From: Paramecium sonneborni
Lineage: Eukaryota; Ciliophora; Oligohymenophorea; Peniculida; Parameciidae
NCBI GenBank assembly: GCA_905182985.1
Contig: CAJJDN010000001.1
Location: 245,082-309,081, forward strand
Length of the DNA stretch: 64,000 nt
Direction of reading: 5' to 3'
Shown here: piece after piece, positions 12,968 through 25,593 of the stretch
Layout of the letters: every line of letters begins with the position of its first letter
Numbering within the stretch: position 1 is the first letter of the stretch
Notes under the pieces: model-generated
Databases searched by the model: none
Seen by the model: only the letters and a program-made list of their open reading frames with translations
What the model was told of the DNA's origin: nothing
Position numbers and translations under genes: made by a program

Positions 12968-13527
12968 TCAACTAGTTTCTTCAGCCCATTTATTTTCTTC
13001 TCTGATTTGTTATTCTTCTTCTTATGTTAAATCATTTTAAATGTTGAATGTTTTTCTGATTTCTTCAGGAGTTTTGCCTGAAAACTTAAATCATTTAATA
13101 CCTTTAATATAAGTAGCTACTTTAGCACAAGATAAATCTAATAATGACTTGATGTCTAAATAATTGGCAGCCAAAATAATATCAAATAATTCCTCTAAAT
13201 TAGGTATATCAATAAAATCAGCATCTTTTTGTTCCACACAATCAGCCCTAAAAAAATTAACAAAATTGTTACAAGTTGTTACTTCTTAAAGGTTTTTCAA
13301 TTTCAGGAGGATTATCATTTCTATGTAAATCACAGTATTAAATCACTTTCTTTAAGATACTGCTTTTAACATTAGGTAATGGAATTTCTTCTTCACTACC
13401 TGTATCATCAATAATTGTGTTGATTAAATGAGATTTACATGCTACTTCTTTATCAACCTATGTAAAAACAATTAATTACTTCTATAATCACTCCATCTTG
13501 AGTGCTCAATTTTACTTTATTTTCCAT
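12968..13527 (-). CDS. SKP1: SKP1, SCF ubiquitin-ligase adaptor
   Basis: Encodes 162 residues after removal of three introns of 22, 25 and 24 nt (first at 13458-13479); the result is exactly 163 codons. The protein is a full-length SKP1: BTB/POZ-fold N-terminus (KVKLSTQDG, then [17 protein letters not shown]), central [20 protein letters not shown], and the C-terminal F-box-binding part [20 protein letters not shown] ending [13 protein letters not shown]1 links F-box proteins to Cullin-1 in SCF ubiquitin ligases. TAA codes Gln in IQNDLTQEEEQQ, where other SKP1s have polar residues. Length and motif order match the family very well. Confidence 0.97.
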
Positions 13528-14857
13528 TTTTTTTAAAGAATTATTTAAAATAATCCAATTATTAAATGTCTTTAATTAAGGATTTTTTAAAGTATTTATC
13601 AGATCAATCTCCAACATTATAAAAAAATAAAATGTTCATAAAAACTATTGATATAGGTCTAACAAATCTAATTCCTAAAATTATAAATTAAAATAACATC
13701 CTTATAAGTGCCTGTATAAATAAGGATCCTTAATGAATATAATAGAAATCCTTATCTTAATTTTAATGATTAAATTTGTTTTTAACGAACTCTTGAATTT
13801 TTACATTAAGCCAAACTTTCTAATTTATGGTGTCAGATTTCCAATCAAGGATCTTTCAAAAGATTTTAAGTCTCTTAAAAATATGACAATCAATGTAAAA
13901 TAAATAGATTTTATAAATTTTGGAATTATCTAATTTTACCTTTATATGATTGGATTTCTCGATTTTTTTAAGATATAAAAAGATACAGAAACTACTATTA
14001 AAAAGAAGTGTTCATCTCAGGATTTCATTTTAATAAAAACTTTTAATTTAATCAAAGTTTATAAATTTAAAAAAAATAAAAAAAGAACTTAATCATTTTT
14101 ATGATAGATTTCTCCTTTCAATATAATAGAATAGTACGCTATCTCATCTTCTTATTCTTTCTTAAAAAATCTTTCATAATGAATAAATTCTCATCTTGAA
14201 GATCTTGTTTGCCATATTATTGCTATTTTATAAATATATGTTAATTTAATTTATATATATTAATAAGATTGCTTTAAACTTTAAACAAAAACTATTATTT
14301 ATAAAAATATAAATATTATGATTGAAAATCAAAATGATTATATGGGTAATTTCCACAAAAAGTGGGCAGAATTATAAATTTAAAGAAATAATAAAAAAAA
14401 GCCAACATATATGAAAATTATATTACTTTAATTATCTGATTGATTTTTCTTTCTTAATTCTCTATTTATAAAACATAAATTTTTAATTGGTTATAGTTTG
14501 TCAGATAATAATATTAATTTTCACTTTGTCAGCTTTATTGAAAATTAGATTTTCAGATCAACATTAAGAATCATATTGTATTTATTTTTTTATTGTCTTA
14601 CAAAAAAAGGGTCTACTTGACTTCTGAACAATCATTTACTCTAACTAAAATACTTTTAAATTTAAATTTAGAATTTTATTTTATGAAATTAAGTTATATT
14701 TAGAAAAGATTTTTGTATAAAGTTAATAAAGTTATTTAAGAACTTATTAATGGCATTTTTAAGTTTAGTGTGCACTTTTTGGTGTCAGCAAGAGAATTTT
14801 TTCTTTATAAAGATATTAAATTATTGATTAGTTATCAGTCATAATTAAATATAATAT
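13528..14857. other. Mostly intergenic; possible unresolved minus-strand gene
   Basis: About 1.3 kb without a firm model. On the minus strand, 14230 down to 13600 contains coding-looking pieces: EIAYYSIILKGEIYHKND near 14140-14090, faintly like the start of a BAH domain, and WLNVKIQEFVKNKF near 13800. They lie in different frames with TGA stops between them and I could not join them with credible introns. It may be a small intron-rich gene, a decayed gene, or chance. The part above 14240 shows nothing. Confidence 0.3.
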
Positions 14858-16332
14858 TCATTTAATTTAATCATGGTGTTTAGGAATTAGTTTTAAATTA
14901 TTAGCGCGAATAGTTTATAATTTAATTTCTTCTAATCTTAGATAATCTCTGACTTTTCTTTAAAATGTTAATCCTTTATTATTGTTTATTTTTTATTATA
15001 AAGAATTGGCTCCTGAATATAATTAATCTAATAATGCTTCTGTGATTGAAGCATTTGAAATGTTATCCTAAAAATCATCAATTTAATCACAATTAGAATT
15101 AGTTGGATAGGATAGAAATCTGTTGTGTTTTATAACACCTTCAGAATTCTTCTTTTTAGTAGTCTTTTATAATAGCTATTTTAATTGGCTCTTAGAATCT
15201 TAATCTATTAATTCAATATCATTAACTTATTCTATTAATTTATTTTAATATTCTTTAAATCTTTGTGTTTATTAAAAAGGATTTTAAACTCTTTGCATTG
15301 GTTTTTGTTTATTTAAACCTAATTATTATGATGTATTTGATTTTATTTCATTTGAAGTTTTTAATTTATTATGTTTCCAATTAATTATCTTTCTATAATT
15401 TTACTCTTTAACCCATTATAAATAGATCTCTTTCTTTTTTAAATATATATTAAGTATTCTATCATATATTTAATCATTATTTTTCATTAGGTTTTAAAGA
15501 TGTTCTGAAATTGTCCAGAATTGTGTAAATAAAAAATTGTCTGAATTCTCTTTAAATTATAAATTTAACAGAAAATGATAATATCTAGGGCTAAAATTTT
15601 AATGGTTAGAATAAGAAATCTTTTTTTCTTTTAATACTGTCATTGTACGCAATTAATGAAATCGTAAATTTTGTATGTAAAACTCAGATGATTTATGAAA
15701 AGCCATTTCTAAGTTATCCAAAAATTTAGTTTATTTTTTTTTTTCATCTATAATCAATCTTCTTAATTGTATATTATTTTGTATCACCTATCTTATATAT
15801 ATTTACTAACATCTTTAATTTTTTTCCATTTTAATAAAGCGTTCTCTTGTTTTGACAACTTTCTTTTGTCTTTCTTTACTTGTAAAGATAATTCATAAAG
15901 TCTTTCTCTCTTATTTTCAGCCTAATTCTTATGCTTTGTATTCTTCAGTTTGGCTAATTTATCTTCCAATAAGTTTATTTGTAAATGTTCTTTATTAGTA
16001 ATCGAATCTTTAAAAGAACAAATAGATTCCTTGTGAGATTTTACATACTCATATTTATCATTCATATTTTCTATTGCAGTTGGAAAATTACTATGATCTA
16101 TTAATTATTTTGTATCAAGATTTCCTGCTAAAAATTTACGAAATGAGGCTTTAAATCTTTAACCTCTTGGAGCAGAGAAAGATTATATAGGAAATGCAAT
16201 TAACAAATCATCTACTTCTTTTTAAATCTGTATCTATTGGAAGTTACAATTCTTTATTAGATTTCTATATTTATTTGACCTTGCATTGTTAGATTATGAA
16301 TGCTTAGGACTACTGCTTGGTGATTTATTCAT
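14858..16332 (-). CDS. Coiled-coil, Lys/Gln-rich protein, unknown
   Basis: Encodes 483 residues from ATG (MNKSPSSSPKHSQSN) to TGA once one 23-nt intron (15788-15810) is removed; the total is exactly 484 codons. The first 40 residues are Ser/Asn-rich, and a strong coiled-coil region covers roughly residues 100-230 (NLLEDKLAKLKNTKHKNQAE and following). The C-terminal half is basic and Gln-rich with no named domain. There are no membrane segments. A cytoskeletal or basal-body role would be a guess from the coiled coil only. Confidence 0.75.
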
Positions 16333-16410
16333 AACTACAATAAAAATTTTGATATATTATTTATAACAAAGTGATATTCTAAATACAGTTTCAATTACAT
16401 ATTTTGAAGC

Positions 16411-16743
16411 TCATAACAATTTATTCATTTCTAAACATAATTATTTGAATGAAACTTCTTCTTCTTGATCTTCCTTCTCAAAATAAAATTACTTATAATC
16501 TTATCCCAATTTCTTTTAACTTTAATTCGCATTTCCTTTTTTTAAACACTCCTGACTATTATTAAAAAAATTATTGGAAGTTTTTTGCTACTTAGTTTTA
16601 GTTTAATATTAATTATGACTGCTAATTCGAAAGTTGTTCTATTAATATATAAAATAATAAAAAACTTAGGGAGTTATTGGTTTTATAAGTGGCTAACTTT
16701 TTTATCTTGAAAATTATCGAGATTATATTGGCGGCTTGTCCAT
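16411..16743 (-). CDS. Small Gln-rich protein, unknown
   Basis: About 101 residues (MDKPPIQSRQFSRQKSQPLI...) if a 27-nt intron in the middle is removed; the intron is in frame, so an unspliced 110-residue product is also readable. It ends with an acidic stretch EKEDQEEEVSFKQLCLEMNK before TGA. Composition (Gln, Asn, Lys, Ser) resembles neighbouring real genes. No family is recognised. Confidence 0.5.
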
Positions 16744-17239
16744 TATACTATAAAAAATATTGGATTTATCTAATAAACTTTCAAATAAAATTAATATTAT
16801 AAATACTTTAATAATTCCAAACAAAAAGAAAATTTACAAATAACAATAAATAAATATAATATAAATAAAATATTTTTTTTATTATTGTTTCAAAATTTGT
16901 TTATCATCAAAATTTGTACTAATTATTACTTTAACAATCTATATTAATTATTTAACATAAGAAAAATGTTCAAATTTAGAAATTTAATAATTCTAATTTT
17001 ATCAATTTATTTCAGTAATAATTATGAATTCCTTTTCTAGCTTTATAAATAAAGATTTATATAATTCTATAAATAACAGTTAGTTACAATTTTAAAGTAG
17101 AACTTAGATTTTTTTAACGAAATAAAAAAACATCTGATGTTCACTTAAAATTTAAGATAATTTCTGATAGTTTAGTTAAAATATTAATTACAAATTTAGA
17201 TGCTATAGAAGCTTTTTTATTTTTAATGTATTATTAATA
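16744..17239. other. Intergenic, AT-rich, no gene seen
   Basis: Roughly 500 bp separating two minus-strand genes. Nothing supported on either strand. Confidence 0.5.
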
Positions 17240-17630
17240 TCATTAAATATAAAACACTTCTTGCATTTTCTATAAAATATTTGGGCTCATTGTTAATGCT
17301 TCCAAAATATCATGAAGCTTTAATGAAATAATAATGCCGTTTATTGGTTTCTAATTGTTATAACCCTAATTGTTTTGAAGATCTATCCTTCTAGAATCAA
17401 AAGAAATCGAGAATTCTAGAATAAAATTGATTTATAAAGATTGCCAAGATGTAATATGCATAATTTAATCAAGTACTTGTTTTTCTTTTGGATTCTCTTC
17501 TCTAAACTATGGGATTCTTTGTAATGGCATAAGGAACTTGAGAAGTATGACCTAAATTTTATTCCTCTAATTGAATTGGTAATTTGATTTAAGTTTAGCG
17601 TGAATTGTTTTATGGATTATTTGATTACAT
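17240..17630 (-). CDS. Small protein, unknown
   Basis: Starts MQSNNPQNNSRQTQ and ends with EALTMSPNILQKMQEVFYIQ before TGA. A frame change in the middle (near 17500) is solved by a 31-nt intron, giving exactly 120 codons; the donor there is GTT rather than GTA, so the exact splice is uncertain. The second half (FREENPKEKQVLDQIM and after) reads as a compact globular or helical protein. No family is recognised. Confidence 0.5.
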
Positions 17631-17948
17631 GAAATTTTTAATAAAAATAATAATTAATTCATAAAAATAATTATCATTGTCTATTATAGAAGAGAGCACA
17701 TATTATTTAGACTAAAAAAAATAAATTCAAAAATTCTGTATCCTATATTTTAAATATAATTTAAGTAAAATTATTAAATAAAATTATTTCTTTTTTCTTA
17801 TAAACTTTTTTTATGGCTTCTAATTAAGATTTATATGACGTGTTGTAATTATATAATATAATTTAATGAAATTTTTAAGAATATCTACATATTTGATTCA
17901 GAATAAAATATTTATAAATAGTTATAATGATAAAATTATGAATCAATA
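17631..17948. other. Intergenic, no gene seen
   Basis: About 320 bp of AT-rich DNA; no feature supported. Confidence 0.5.
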
Positions 17949-18809
17949 TCAACATTTAAATTTTAAGAAATCGGATGACTATTTATATAATGCTTATTAA
18001 ACTAAGCATTTATCTCTCTTTTCATATGGACTTGAACTTATTTTAGAGGTTATACTACACTTTCTTTCACTAGGTTAATTCCAAAATGATTAGGTATCTC
18101 TTTTAATTGGCATGACTAAATTTAGTTTCATGTTTGTATTATTTATTTTGCTACTAAATGGTTATTTTTTTTCAATAGATGCTTATCTAGAAAATAGCTT
18201 GTTTAATTAAGCAAGCGGAGATCTTGATGTTTGAGATTGATATTGTTATTCCTATCCATTAAATATTTCTTAACATATTTTGGTTGTTTTTATATTTTGT
18301 AATAATTTTACTAAACGATTTTTAATGTCTTTATTAAATTTCTAGTATAATTATAGATTTGGATTCATTTAATACAAAAATGTATATGATTGTTAAGAAG
18401 ATTGCAATTATAGTTTTTGTTTCTTTTATTAGATTAAGGAAAGTTGATATTCTTGTTGCTTATAGAACAATTTATTTTAATCAAAAACTTTTTGCATTAA
18501 AAAGTTTATTTCTTATATAAACTAGCTTTGAATATGTTCTAGTTCAGCCTAAAAATTCTTTTGTTCTAATCTTAATTCATTTAGAAGATAATTTAGGTCT
18601 TAATCTTCTTATAATTCATGTTATTTTTTCTAACTGTTTTTATCTTTTTTCTATTCAAGCATTAAATTAAAGTTGAACTTTTAAGGTTTTTTGTTTTATT
18701 CATTTGCTTATTCTAAATCAAATTCAGATTCCTCAAGAAGTTCAGAATTTAGAAACTTTTTTATAATAGATATGCTCGATACATCAAGCTAATTGTCATC
18801 GTAACTCAT
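17949..18809 (-). CDS. Coiled-coil protein, unknown
   Basis: A single open frame of 286 residues, no intron. After an acidic N-terminus (MSYDDNQLDVSSISIIKKFL), residues about 55-150 are a Gln/Glu/Lys/Leu heptad-like coiled coil with many TAA/TAG glutamines. The C-terminal third is Ser/Lys-rich (SQTSRSPLAQLNKLF) and looks disordered. No known domain. It lies head to head with the small plus-strand gene at 18994, sharing a promoter region of about 180 bp. Confidence 0.7.
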
Positions 18810-18993
18810 AACGACAATAAAATAATAAAATTATCATTAAAATTATTAGAGCCAAAAATAACTATATATAAAGAAAATATGAATAATAAAATCATTTTGT
18901 TTGATTGTATTTGTGATCATTGATTAAATTGATAATTTAATGAATGAGAAAAACCTAATAGATTGAAACTTAAAAATAAATAAATTAAAATTA

Positions 18994-19188
18994 ATGGGAT
19001 GCAATATTCCAAAGATAAGAGAAGTTTAATAAAATAAAGGTGATCCTTCATTTGAATAATAATTATAAGAGATTGATAAAAACGAATTCTTTAAGAATAG
19101 AAAGGGTTTTAAAATAATGTTAAAACCAATTCTGTACTCTTTTAATTTAGAAAAAGGAGAAACAGATTCTTAAGACTATAATTATTGA
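18994..19188 (+). CDS. Small MGC protein, possibly myristoylated and palmitoylated
   Basis: A 64-residue frame starting MGCNIPKIREVQQNKGDPSF. The MGC start, with Gly at position 2 followed by Cys, is the classic acceptor for N-myristoylation plus palmitoylation, so membrane attachment is plausible. No intron and no domain. Such short frames occur by chance here, but the start motif, composition and position raise the odds that it is real. Confidence 0.45.
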
Positions 19189-19472
19189 AGAAGTTTGTTA
19201 ATGCTTTTTGAGAATATATATTCTTATTTAAATAATAAATAGAAAAATCTATATTTAAATTGTTCATGATTCATTCATATCTTGTATTTTCTTAATGTGA
19301 AAGGATTATTAGTTTAATTAGGTTTTAATTTATTCTGAATATAAGAGAGAATCCTGATGAACTATAAAAAAATATTAAAATGTTTAAAATTTATCAAATA
19401 ATTTTTTTGGAGAACTTAAATTGATATGATATCTAAAAATAGAAAGAGAGAAGATTAAAATTGAATATATTT

Positions 19473-20852
19473 ATGATGAGGAAATATGTGTTCTCAAATA
19501 ATAAGATTGTCTAAGAATGATAGAATAATAATGATATAAAAAACGATTTTGTAAATATTTAAGAATAAAATATTAATAAAAGTATGTTTTTTAATGAAGT
19601 TGTAGATGAATGTATTAAAGATATAATAAATGGAGTAAAGTGTTTTATGAATAAGTTGAAATGAAAAGTTGAAAGAGTAAAAGAGTGTATTTTAAGATAG
19701 ATGATGATAGTTTAATAGATAATGATGAAATTTCATAATCGTTAATTTGATAAAATATAAAGTAAGTAATTATAATTTTGAATGAGAAAAAAGGTTGAAA
19801 AAATAAAAAAAAGTATTTGATTTAATAAATGTAGAACCATGGAGTGATTATGAAGATGCATAGGTAATGCAATTAGTGGAATAATATGGGCCACATAAAT
19901 GGACATTTATAGCATCTAAATTATAAGGTAGAATAGGAAAGTAATGTAGAGAACGGTATGTTAATATTGATCAATTTAGATGGCATAATCATTTGAATCC
20001 TTTGATAAAAAAGTCTCCTTGGGAATATGAGGAAGAATGGATATTATTTTTATATCATGAAGCTATTAGTAATGAATGGGCAGAAATAGCAAAACATTTA
20101 GAAGGAAGAACTGATAATGCAATAAAGAATCATTGGAATTCTGGAATGAAGAAGAGAATGAGTGAATTTAATGAAAAGTTATAGAAAATTAGATAACAAT
20201 TTTAATAAAAAGGGTTTTTAATTTGAATTAAAGAAGGTAGGCATACTATTTTAGATTAATTTGTGAACCCTTATGAAAGGAAAGCAATTGAAATAATATT
20301 TTTAAATAGAAAGTATGCAAGTTTGATAACAGATACAGAGGATGAAGATGATGAGATAGATGAGCCAGTTATAATACAAAATCAAAATACTACATTGAGA
20401 ACAAGAAGCAATTTAAATAATCATGTATAATAAACGTATATGAAGTATGAAATCAGAAGCAAATACATCAGCAAACATCCAAGAAGAAATAGAATGCATA
20501 GAAAATATTTGATATATAAAAAAAATTAATTGAAGGAAATAGAAAAGGAAAAAGAGAACAAAAATGTTAATAATATTATCCCAGTTTAAATAGAATCAAG
20601 GCAAATGTTTTCAATGTAATAATTAGATTAAACACCATCAAAAGTATATAAGTAAATAAAAATGAATTTTTATTTAGTGATGATTATTATTAAACACCAG
20701 CAGCATTCAATCGAATACAAAGACTAGCGATTAGTAGTTCAAAATTTAGTTAGTTTAAATGTTCAATCTAAGTAATATTAAATATATCTAAAAAGAATGA
20801 TACATTCCAAAATTAGTTGTAGGAAGATGTTAAACAAAATCTATTTTTATGA
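19473..20852 (+). CDS. R2R3-type Myb DNA-binding protein
   Basis: The core is two Myb repeats: first EPWSDYEDAQVMQLVEQYGP with WTFIASKLQGRIGKQCRERW, interrupted by a 24-nt intron inside the final Arg-Trp, then SPWEYEEEWILFLYHEAISN with WAEIAKHLEGRTDNAIKNHW. The regularly spaced Trp residues and the HNHLNP linker are those of nuclear DNA-binding Mybs. After the repeats a 27-nt intron and a 29-nt intron lead into a long basic tail ending SKKNDTFQNQLQEDVKQNLF. Residues before the first repeat are Asn-rich and contain at least one more unresolved intron, so the start given is only a best guess (ATG at 19473). Confidence 0.85.
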
Positions 20853-20976
20853 TATAATTTATAAATTATTAAAATAACAAGAGATTAATCAGTTGTTTAG
20901 ATATACAAATAAACTAAATTAATAACATCAATTTATATTATCAAATAATTATTATTAAATAAATTCATGAAACTTG

Positions 20977-23170
20977 GAACTTGTACTGAGTGGTTATTCT
21001 TTCATCTTTGGAAAAAGAACCCAAACTCTGGTCATAGTTGTAATGGAGTCTTCCTTGCAGATACTGTTATTTATAGATGGGCATAACCTTACTTTAGTAA
21101 TATACATATTCATAATAAAAGGATATTTCACAGCGTAGAATGGATAAATAATTAGAAAAACTAAGGAAAGAGTTTTTATTGAATAAGTTGAATAGGCTTT
21201 TTTATAAGATAACACTGTTGCTGTTTTACTAACTAGTCAAGTATTTATATTTAACTACTTTAGGCATAATCTAAATAATAAGAAATAATCAATTTTGAAT
21301 ACTTTGATAAAGAGAACTTTGGTAAATTCTTATATTAAAGAGAAAAGGAATTAAATTCCATTCTTTAAAAGTAAACCATTTTACTCAAAATTTAGGTTCA
21401 TCTATCCTAAAAGTGATCATAATTCTATGATTAAAGTAACTTGGTCTCCTCAATTCTGTCTAATCAACAGAAAAACTAATATCAACAATATGAATGATTA
21501 TAAAAAACCATTATATGAACGAGTTAGTACTTTTGATGGACCTGAATACTTGTCTGTTTCAGATTCCATTAGTTCACCATTATTGAGTTCTGATCTAGAA
21601 TAGTTATGTGTCAATATTGTTAAACATGTTTAAGAAGTCTCAGGTGGAAACATATAAATTATTAGAATGGTTTTATATTTCAAAGTTGATTAAGATAATA
21701 GAATCTGGTTGATGTTTTGTACTGGTATTAAAGTTAAAGATAAGTTTTCAACTCATCCTGAAAAAAATAGAACAGATTCACCATTATTTAAAATTATTAG
21801 AAGAGATCTTGAACCTGTCATTACAGGTACTGAAAATGTTCAAAAAGTCGTTAAATATAATAGTGAAGGATAAATTGAAGAGCTATTGTATTAAATAGAA
21901 AATGTCTGTTCTAATTGCGATTTATTTGCTTCAGAACTTTATCAATTATAATTTGAACAAATTATTGAAAGCTTCGAAAGAGTAACAATCAATTATATAT
22001 TAATAGTCATTAGTAAGTAATGAATTCACTAGGCTACCAGAAGATTTGTAAAAAATTAAAATAAAAAATGATAAAAAAAGTGAATTACTTAAATTGAACT
22101 AAAATATTAAAACCAGATCAAAACAATTTATACATAAAGGTACTATGGTTCAAAACATTTAGATTATTAATTGTCCAATTATTTTGAATAATAATCAAAT
22201 TAATAAATTTCTGGTACTTAAAGTCAATAAGAAATTTTGGTTGAGAAATATAAACTTGTAAATAATTAAAAAACTTATGATTAAGTTCATGCTGAAATTT
22301 AAGAACTTTGTCGATATTTAGATGAAGAATAAGAAGATTGTAAATTAAATTTTAAAACTGTCCCTGCTTTAATCTTGAAAGTATGGGGAAAATTATCAGA
22401 AGATAAATATAAATTATTAAAGTTTAATCCAAGCTGGAGATAATTAAAAACTTAAGTTTGTTTGGATTGCTATCTCAAATATACTGAATGCTGTAATCTT
22501 ACTTAATTTGAAAGAAAAGTGTATAAATATTCAATCTAATTAAAATTAGTAAGACAGCTGCTCAAAATTTAAAAAAAAAAGTAGAAGATTAATAAGCCAA
22601 TAATATTCTCTTGCAAAATACCTTACTTGAGATTAATAAAAGCAATTTTACTTAAAATTTTCATTCATCGTTGCCTCCTGTAATTGAATAAAGAACCGTT
22701 ACAAATGGTGGAAAAGTAAGTGTAGCTAAAACAGCAAATACCTAATAAAGATCAACAGCTTTAAACACTCCTCCTTAACCACATCAAAATACATTAGAAG
22801 CCATGCCTTAATTTTTTAACAAATTTATGAATTAAGAAGTTAAACCTAAAAAAGTTCCAACAACTCAAAAAGTATATAACTAATATTATTTTAGATTTAC
22901 CAAAATCGATAAGGATTGTAAATGTCTTTAAATCATTCAAGTCAATCAAGATCATCTCGTTCTACCTAAGATTAATCAAAAATCTCTTTTGATTACATGA
23001 TTACAACTGTTTCATAACTCAAAAAGAAATTATAAGAATTGGAAGACGAAGAATAATCGTAAAAAAACTAACAAACTTAAAAATAACAAATTTTATAGGA
23101 TTAATCAGAGTAAGCCTCATTACTATAAAACAGTAAATTATTTCAAATGAGATCCCAACCAAATCAATGA
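20977..23170 (+). CDS. Large protein of unknown function with several tiny introns
   Basis: A continuous coding path from about 20977 to TGA at 23168-23170. The first ~320 codons are open (SGYSFIFGKRTQTLVIVVME ... TFDGPEYLSVSDSISSPLLS ... VLYFKVDQDNRIWLMFCTGI). Introns of 25, 23, 29 and 23 nt then connect frames through a Cys-bearing segment (VCLDCYLKYTECC) and a coiled-coil, Gln-rich tail. There is no in-frame ATG at the very start: an ATG at 20967 is one frame off, so either a 5' intron or a sequence error hides the true start; the first in-frame ATG is near 21042. The domain around FDGPEYLSVSD is compact but I cannot name it. No membrane segment. Confidence 0.7.
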
Positions 23171-23290
23171 TGAATATTTTTAAAAAAATATAAATAAATG
23201 ACTCTGTTTGATAATAAACTCTTTTGGTTGAATAAAATTTTTAACATAGAGTAATATATTCTGTAATTTTTTATCGTTAAATTATTTAAA

Positions 23291-23984
23291 ATGGACTCAC
23301 TTTTTGCTCTATTTGATTAATTCTTTAGAATAAATCTGACACAATATCCATAGAATTAATAAGCTTATTTGTCTGAAAGTTGGGAATAATTTTTATGCTT
23401 ATTATAAACATAACCATTAGATTATGGAAAAATTTACACATTGATAAACAGGATAAATTATGAGGATTTGAAAGTAGAGAAGAATGAAAGATAGAGTTCA
23501 AGTTAAAGATAAATAGCTAGAAATATAACAGCTGCTTCATCTCCTAGAATTATCTCCTCATCAGTGTCAAAAAATAGTAACTAAATTAATCATATATTTT
23601 AAAAGGCACTAATGTCTTATCCAAAATAGCTTAATTAGATAGTGTTACCAGTCCTAAAATAGCTGTTTCCAATCTAGCTAGTTAATAATCTTTAACAAAT
23701 AAAACATCCTTATAATAAAATGTTAAATAATAAGTAAAGACTATACCTCAAATTAGTAAATGACAGATGAATTTAATAGACACTTATTGTTGAGCAAAAT
23801 TAAAGAACTTTAATTTAATTTCTCTGTTTCAACAGATAAATTGTATGCAATTGCTAGAATTACTCATTCAAGAGGGGAAAATCAACCGACATCCAAATCT
23901 CCAATTAAGTACCCATTATCATAATATATAAATAAATCAAGGGGAAGTAATCATTCAGCAGAACATTATAAAATTGTTGTTTGA
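23291..23984 (+). CDS. Protein of unknown function, 213 residues
   Basis: ATG (MDSLFALFDQFFRINLTQYP) to TGA with two introns, 23577-23605 (29 nt, ends AAG) and 23734-23756 (23 nt); the spliced length is exactly 214 codons. The first 75 residues look folded (LSESWEQFLCLLQTQPLDYG); the remainder is Ser/Lys/Gln-rich. There is a short helix MTDEFNRHLLLSKIKELQF near residue 145. No family is recognised. Confidence 0.65.
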
Positions 23985-24367
23985 TTAAATTTAATTCTTT
24001 TTAAATTCCTTCAATATTTTATAACAATTATATTTATTTTTGAATTCTACTATTGACTTTACATCATAAGTAATTATAGAATTTTATTCAATGTTATTTT
24101 TCTCTCTTGAAATTTTCATGTTAATTATTATAAATTCTAATTCTGCAATAATTACAATAATATGATAATTAAAATTTTACTATAAAAAGATTTATTAATG
24201 AAAGCAATGATTAAAATATTTTTACAAATCTAAAAAAACAAAAGATTAATCATTTATCAACAATTTGTCGGATTAATATGATAATATTCAGTAATATAAG
24301 CTATGCTATTTTTAGTAATTTTTTTCTTTATTTAGGATTTTAATAAACATTGAAAAATTTAGACTCA
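23985..24367. other. Intergenic, no gene seen
   Basis: About 380 bp AT-rich spacer upstream of the SAS-4-like gene. Nothing supported. Confidence 0.5.
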
Positions 24368-25575
24368 TGGCATAATCATTTAAAGCTAGATTAAATTATT
24401 TATAACTTCAATAAGGTTTTTCAAATGAATTCAATAGTTATCAATAATAATAAATTAAAAATAAAAAATCACTTAAAAACTAAGACTTTTATTAGAATTA
24501 AGATGATCATAATATTGAAAAGAAGTAAAAGGTGTTGACGAATAATTAAAAAAAAATGTAACTTCCTATTGCTATGCTGAAGAAAAAATACAAAATTAAT
24601 TGGACATCAAAAACTATTAGACTAAATTAATTATGATCAACAAGTTAAATGATTAAAAAATTTATTCTAATCTATACAATAATGAAAAGAAGGATTGCAA
24701 ATATTGGAGAGCCTAATGAAGAAGAATATGAAAATTCTAAAAAATAATTCCAAAAATTAACTCATTTAGCTGAAAATTGGGTTGATAGAAATAAAATTGA
24801 AAATGAGAAATCGAGAAAGGAGTAAATAGAAATTAATTCTAAGTATAAAATTTTAAATGATGAAAAATGTTTGATTTTCATAAATTTAATTAATTACAAA
24901 AGGTCGAAGAACTTAAAAAATAATATGAAAAAATATAAAGAAATAAAATTTTCTCTAAATGATTTAAAAGACCCATCAAACTGTGTCAAAAATTCTTTCA
25001 TTTAAGAAATTGAAATATGAAAAACAAATTGAAAATCTAAAAGGTGAAAAAAGGAAAAATGTTAGAAAAAAAATTGAAAAAGTAACAAATTCTTAAAACT
25101 ATTATAAAGTTTAGACTTAATTTTAACATAAGATTACTTAATTATTTTTAAAAGATTAACGAATAAGAATAAATTTCAATGTTTAAGAATAATTTCAAAC
25201 TTAAAAAAAATTCACAAAGGAAAGGCGAATGAAAGAATTCGTCAAAGAAAATTTCCTAAAATTATAATCACTATCTATAAAGATATCAAATATCAATTTT
25301 CAAATGGAATTAAAATATACTTTTATTCAAATACTAATTCTACTAAAGCTTAATTACCTCTGTAAACTTAGCATTAATAATAATAGATCATCTATTTTAG
25401 CAATAAATGCCTGGATGTTAAATTTGTTGATGGTACTAAATAGATATTATTTCAAGATAGAGCTAAAAAATATAGTACTTACAAAGGAGAAGAAGAGGTT
25501 CGTCATTCCGATGGTGCTAAATAAACAATAGATTATGATGGGATTAAGAAATAAGAATACTTAATGGTGATTTGA
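24368..25575 (+). CDS. SAS-4/CPAP-like centriole protein (TCP10_C-type C-terminal domain)
   Basis: The C-terminal 90 residues show the repeated beta-hairpin 'DG' pattern of the CPAP/SAS-4/TCP10 C-terminal domain: YQFSNGIKIYFYSN, then VKFVDGTKQILFQDRAKKYS, then GEEEVRHSDGAKQTIDYDG, ending before TGA at 25573. In animals this G-box domain binds STIL/Ana2 during centriole assembly; here it would act in basal-body formation. Upstream, from an ATG at 24368 (MAQSFKARLNYLQLQQ), the sequence is charged coiled coil that switches frame several times, so small introns are present but not all resolved. The last part of the gene is repeated twice more in the assembly (stops at 26727 and 27976), almost certainly an artefact. 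Only 18 bp separate this stop from the HGPRT start. Confidence 0.7.
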
Positions 25576-25593
25576 AAGTAATAAAATAAAAAA

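Noticed and set aside
20994..21215. Minus-strand frame of 73 codons
   Set aside because: Antisense to the long plus-strand coding frame that continues for hundreds of codons.
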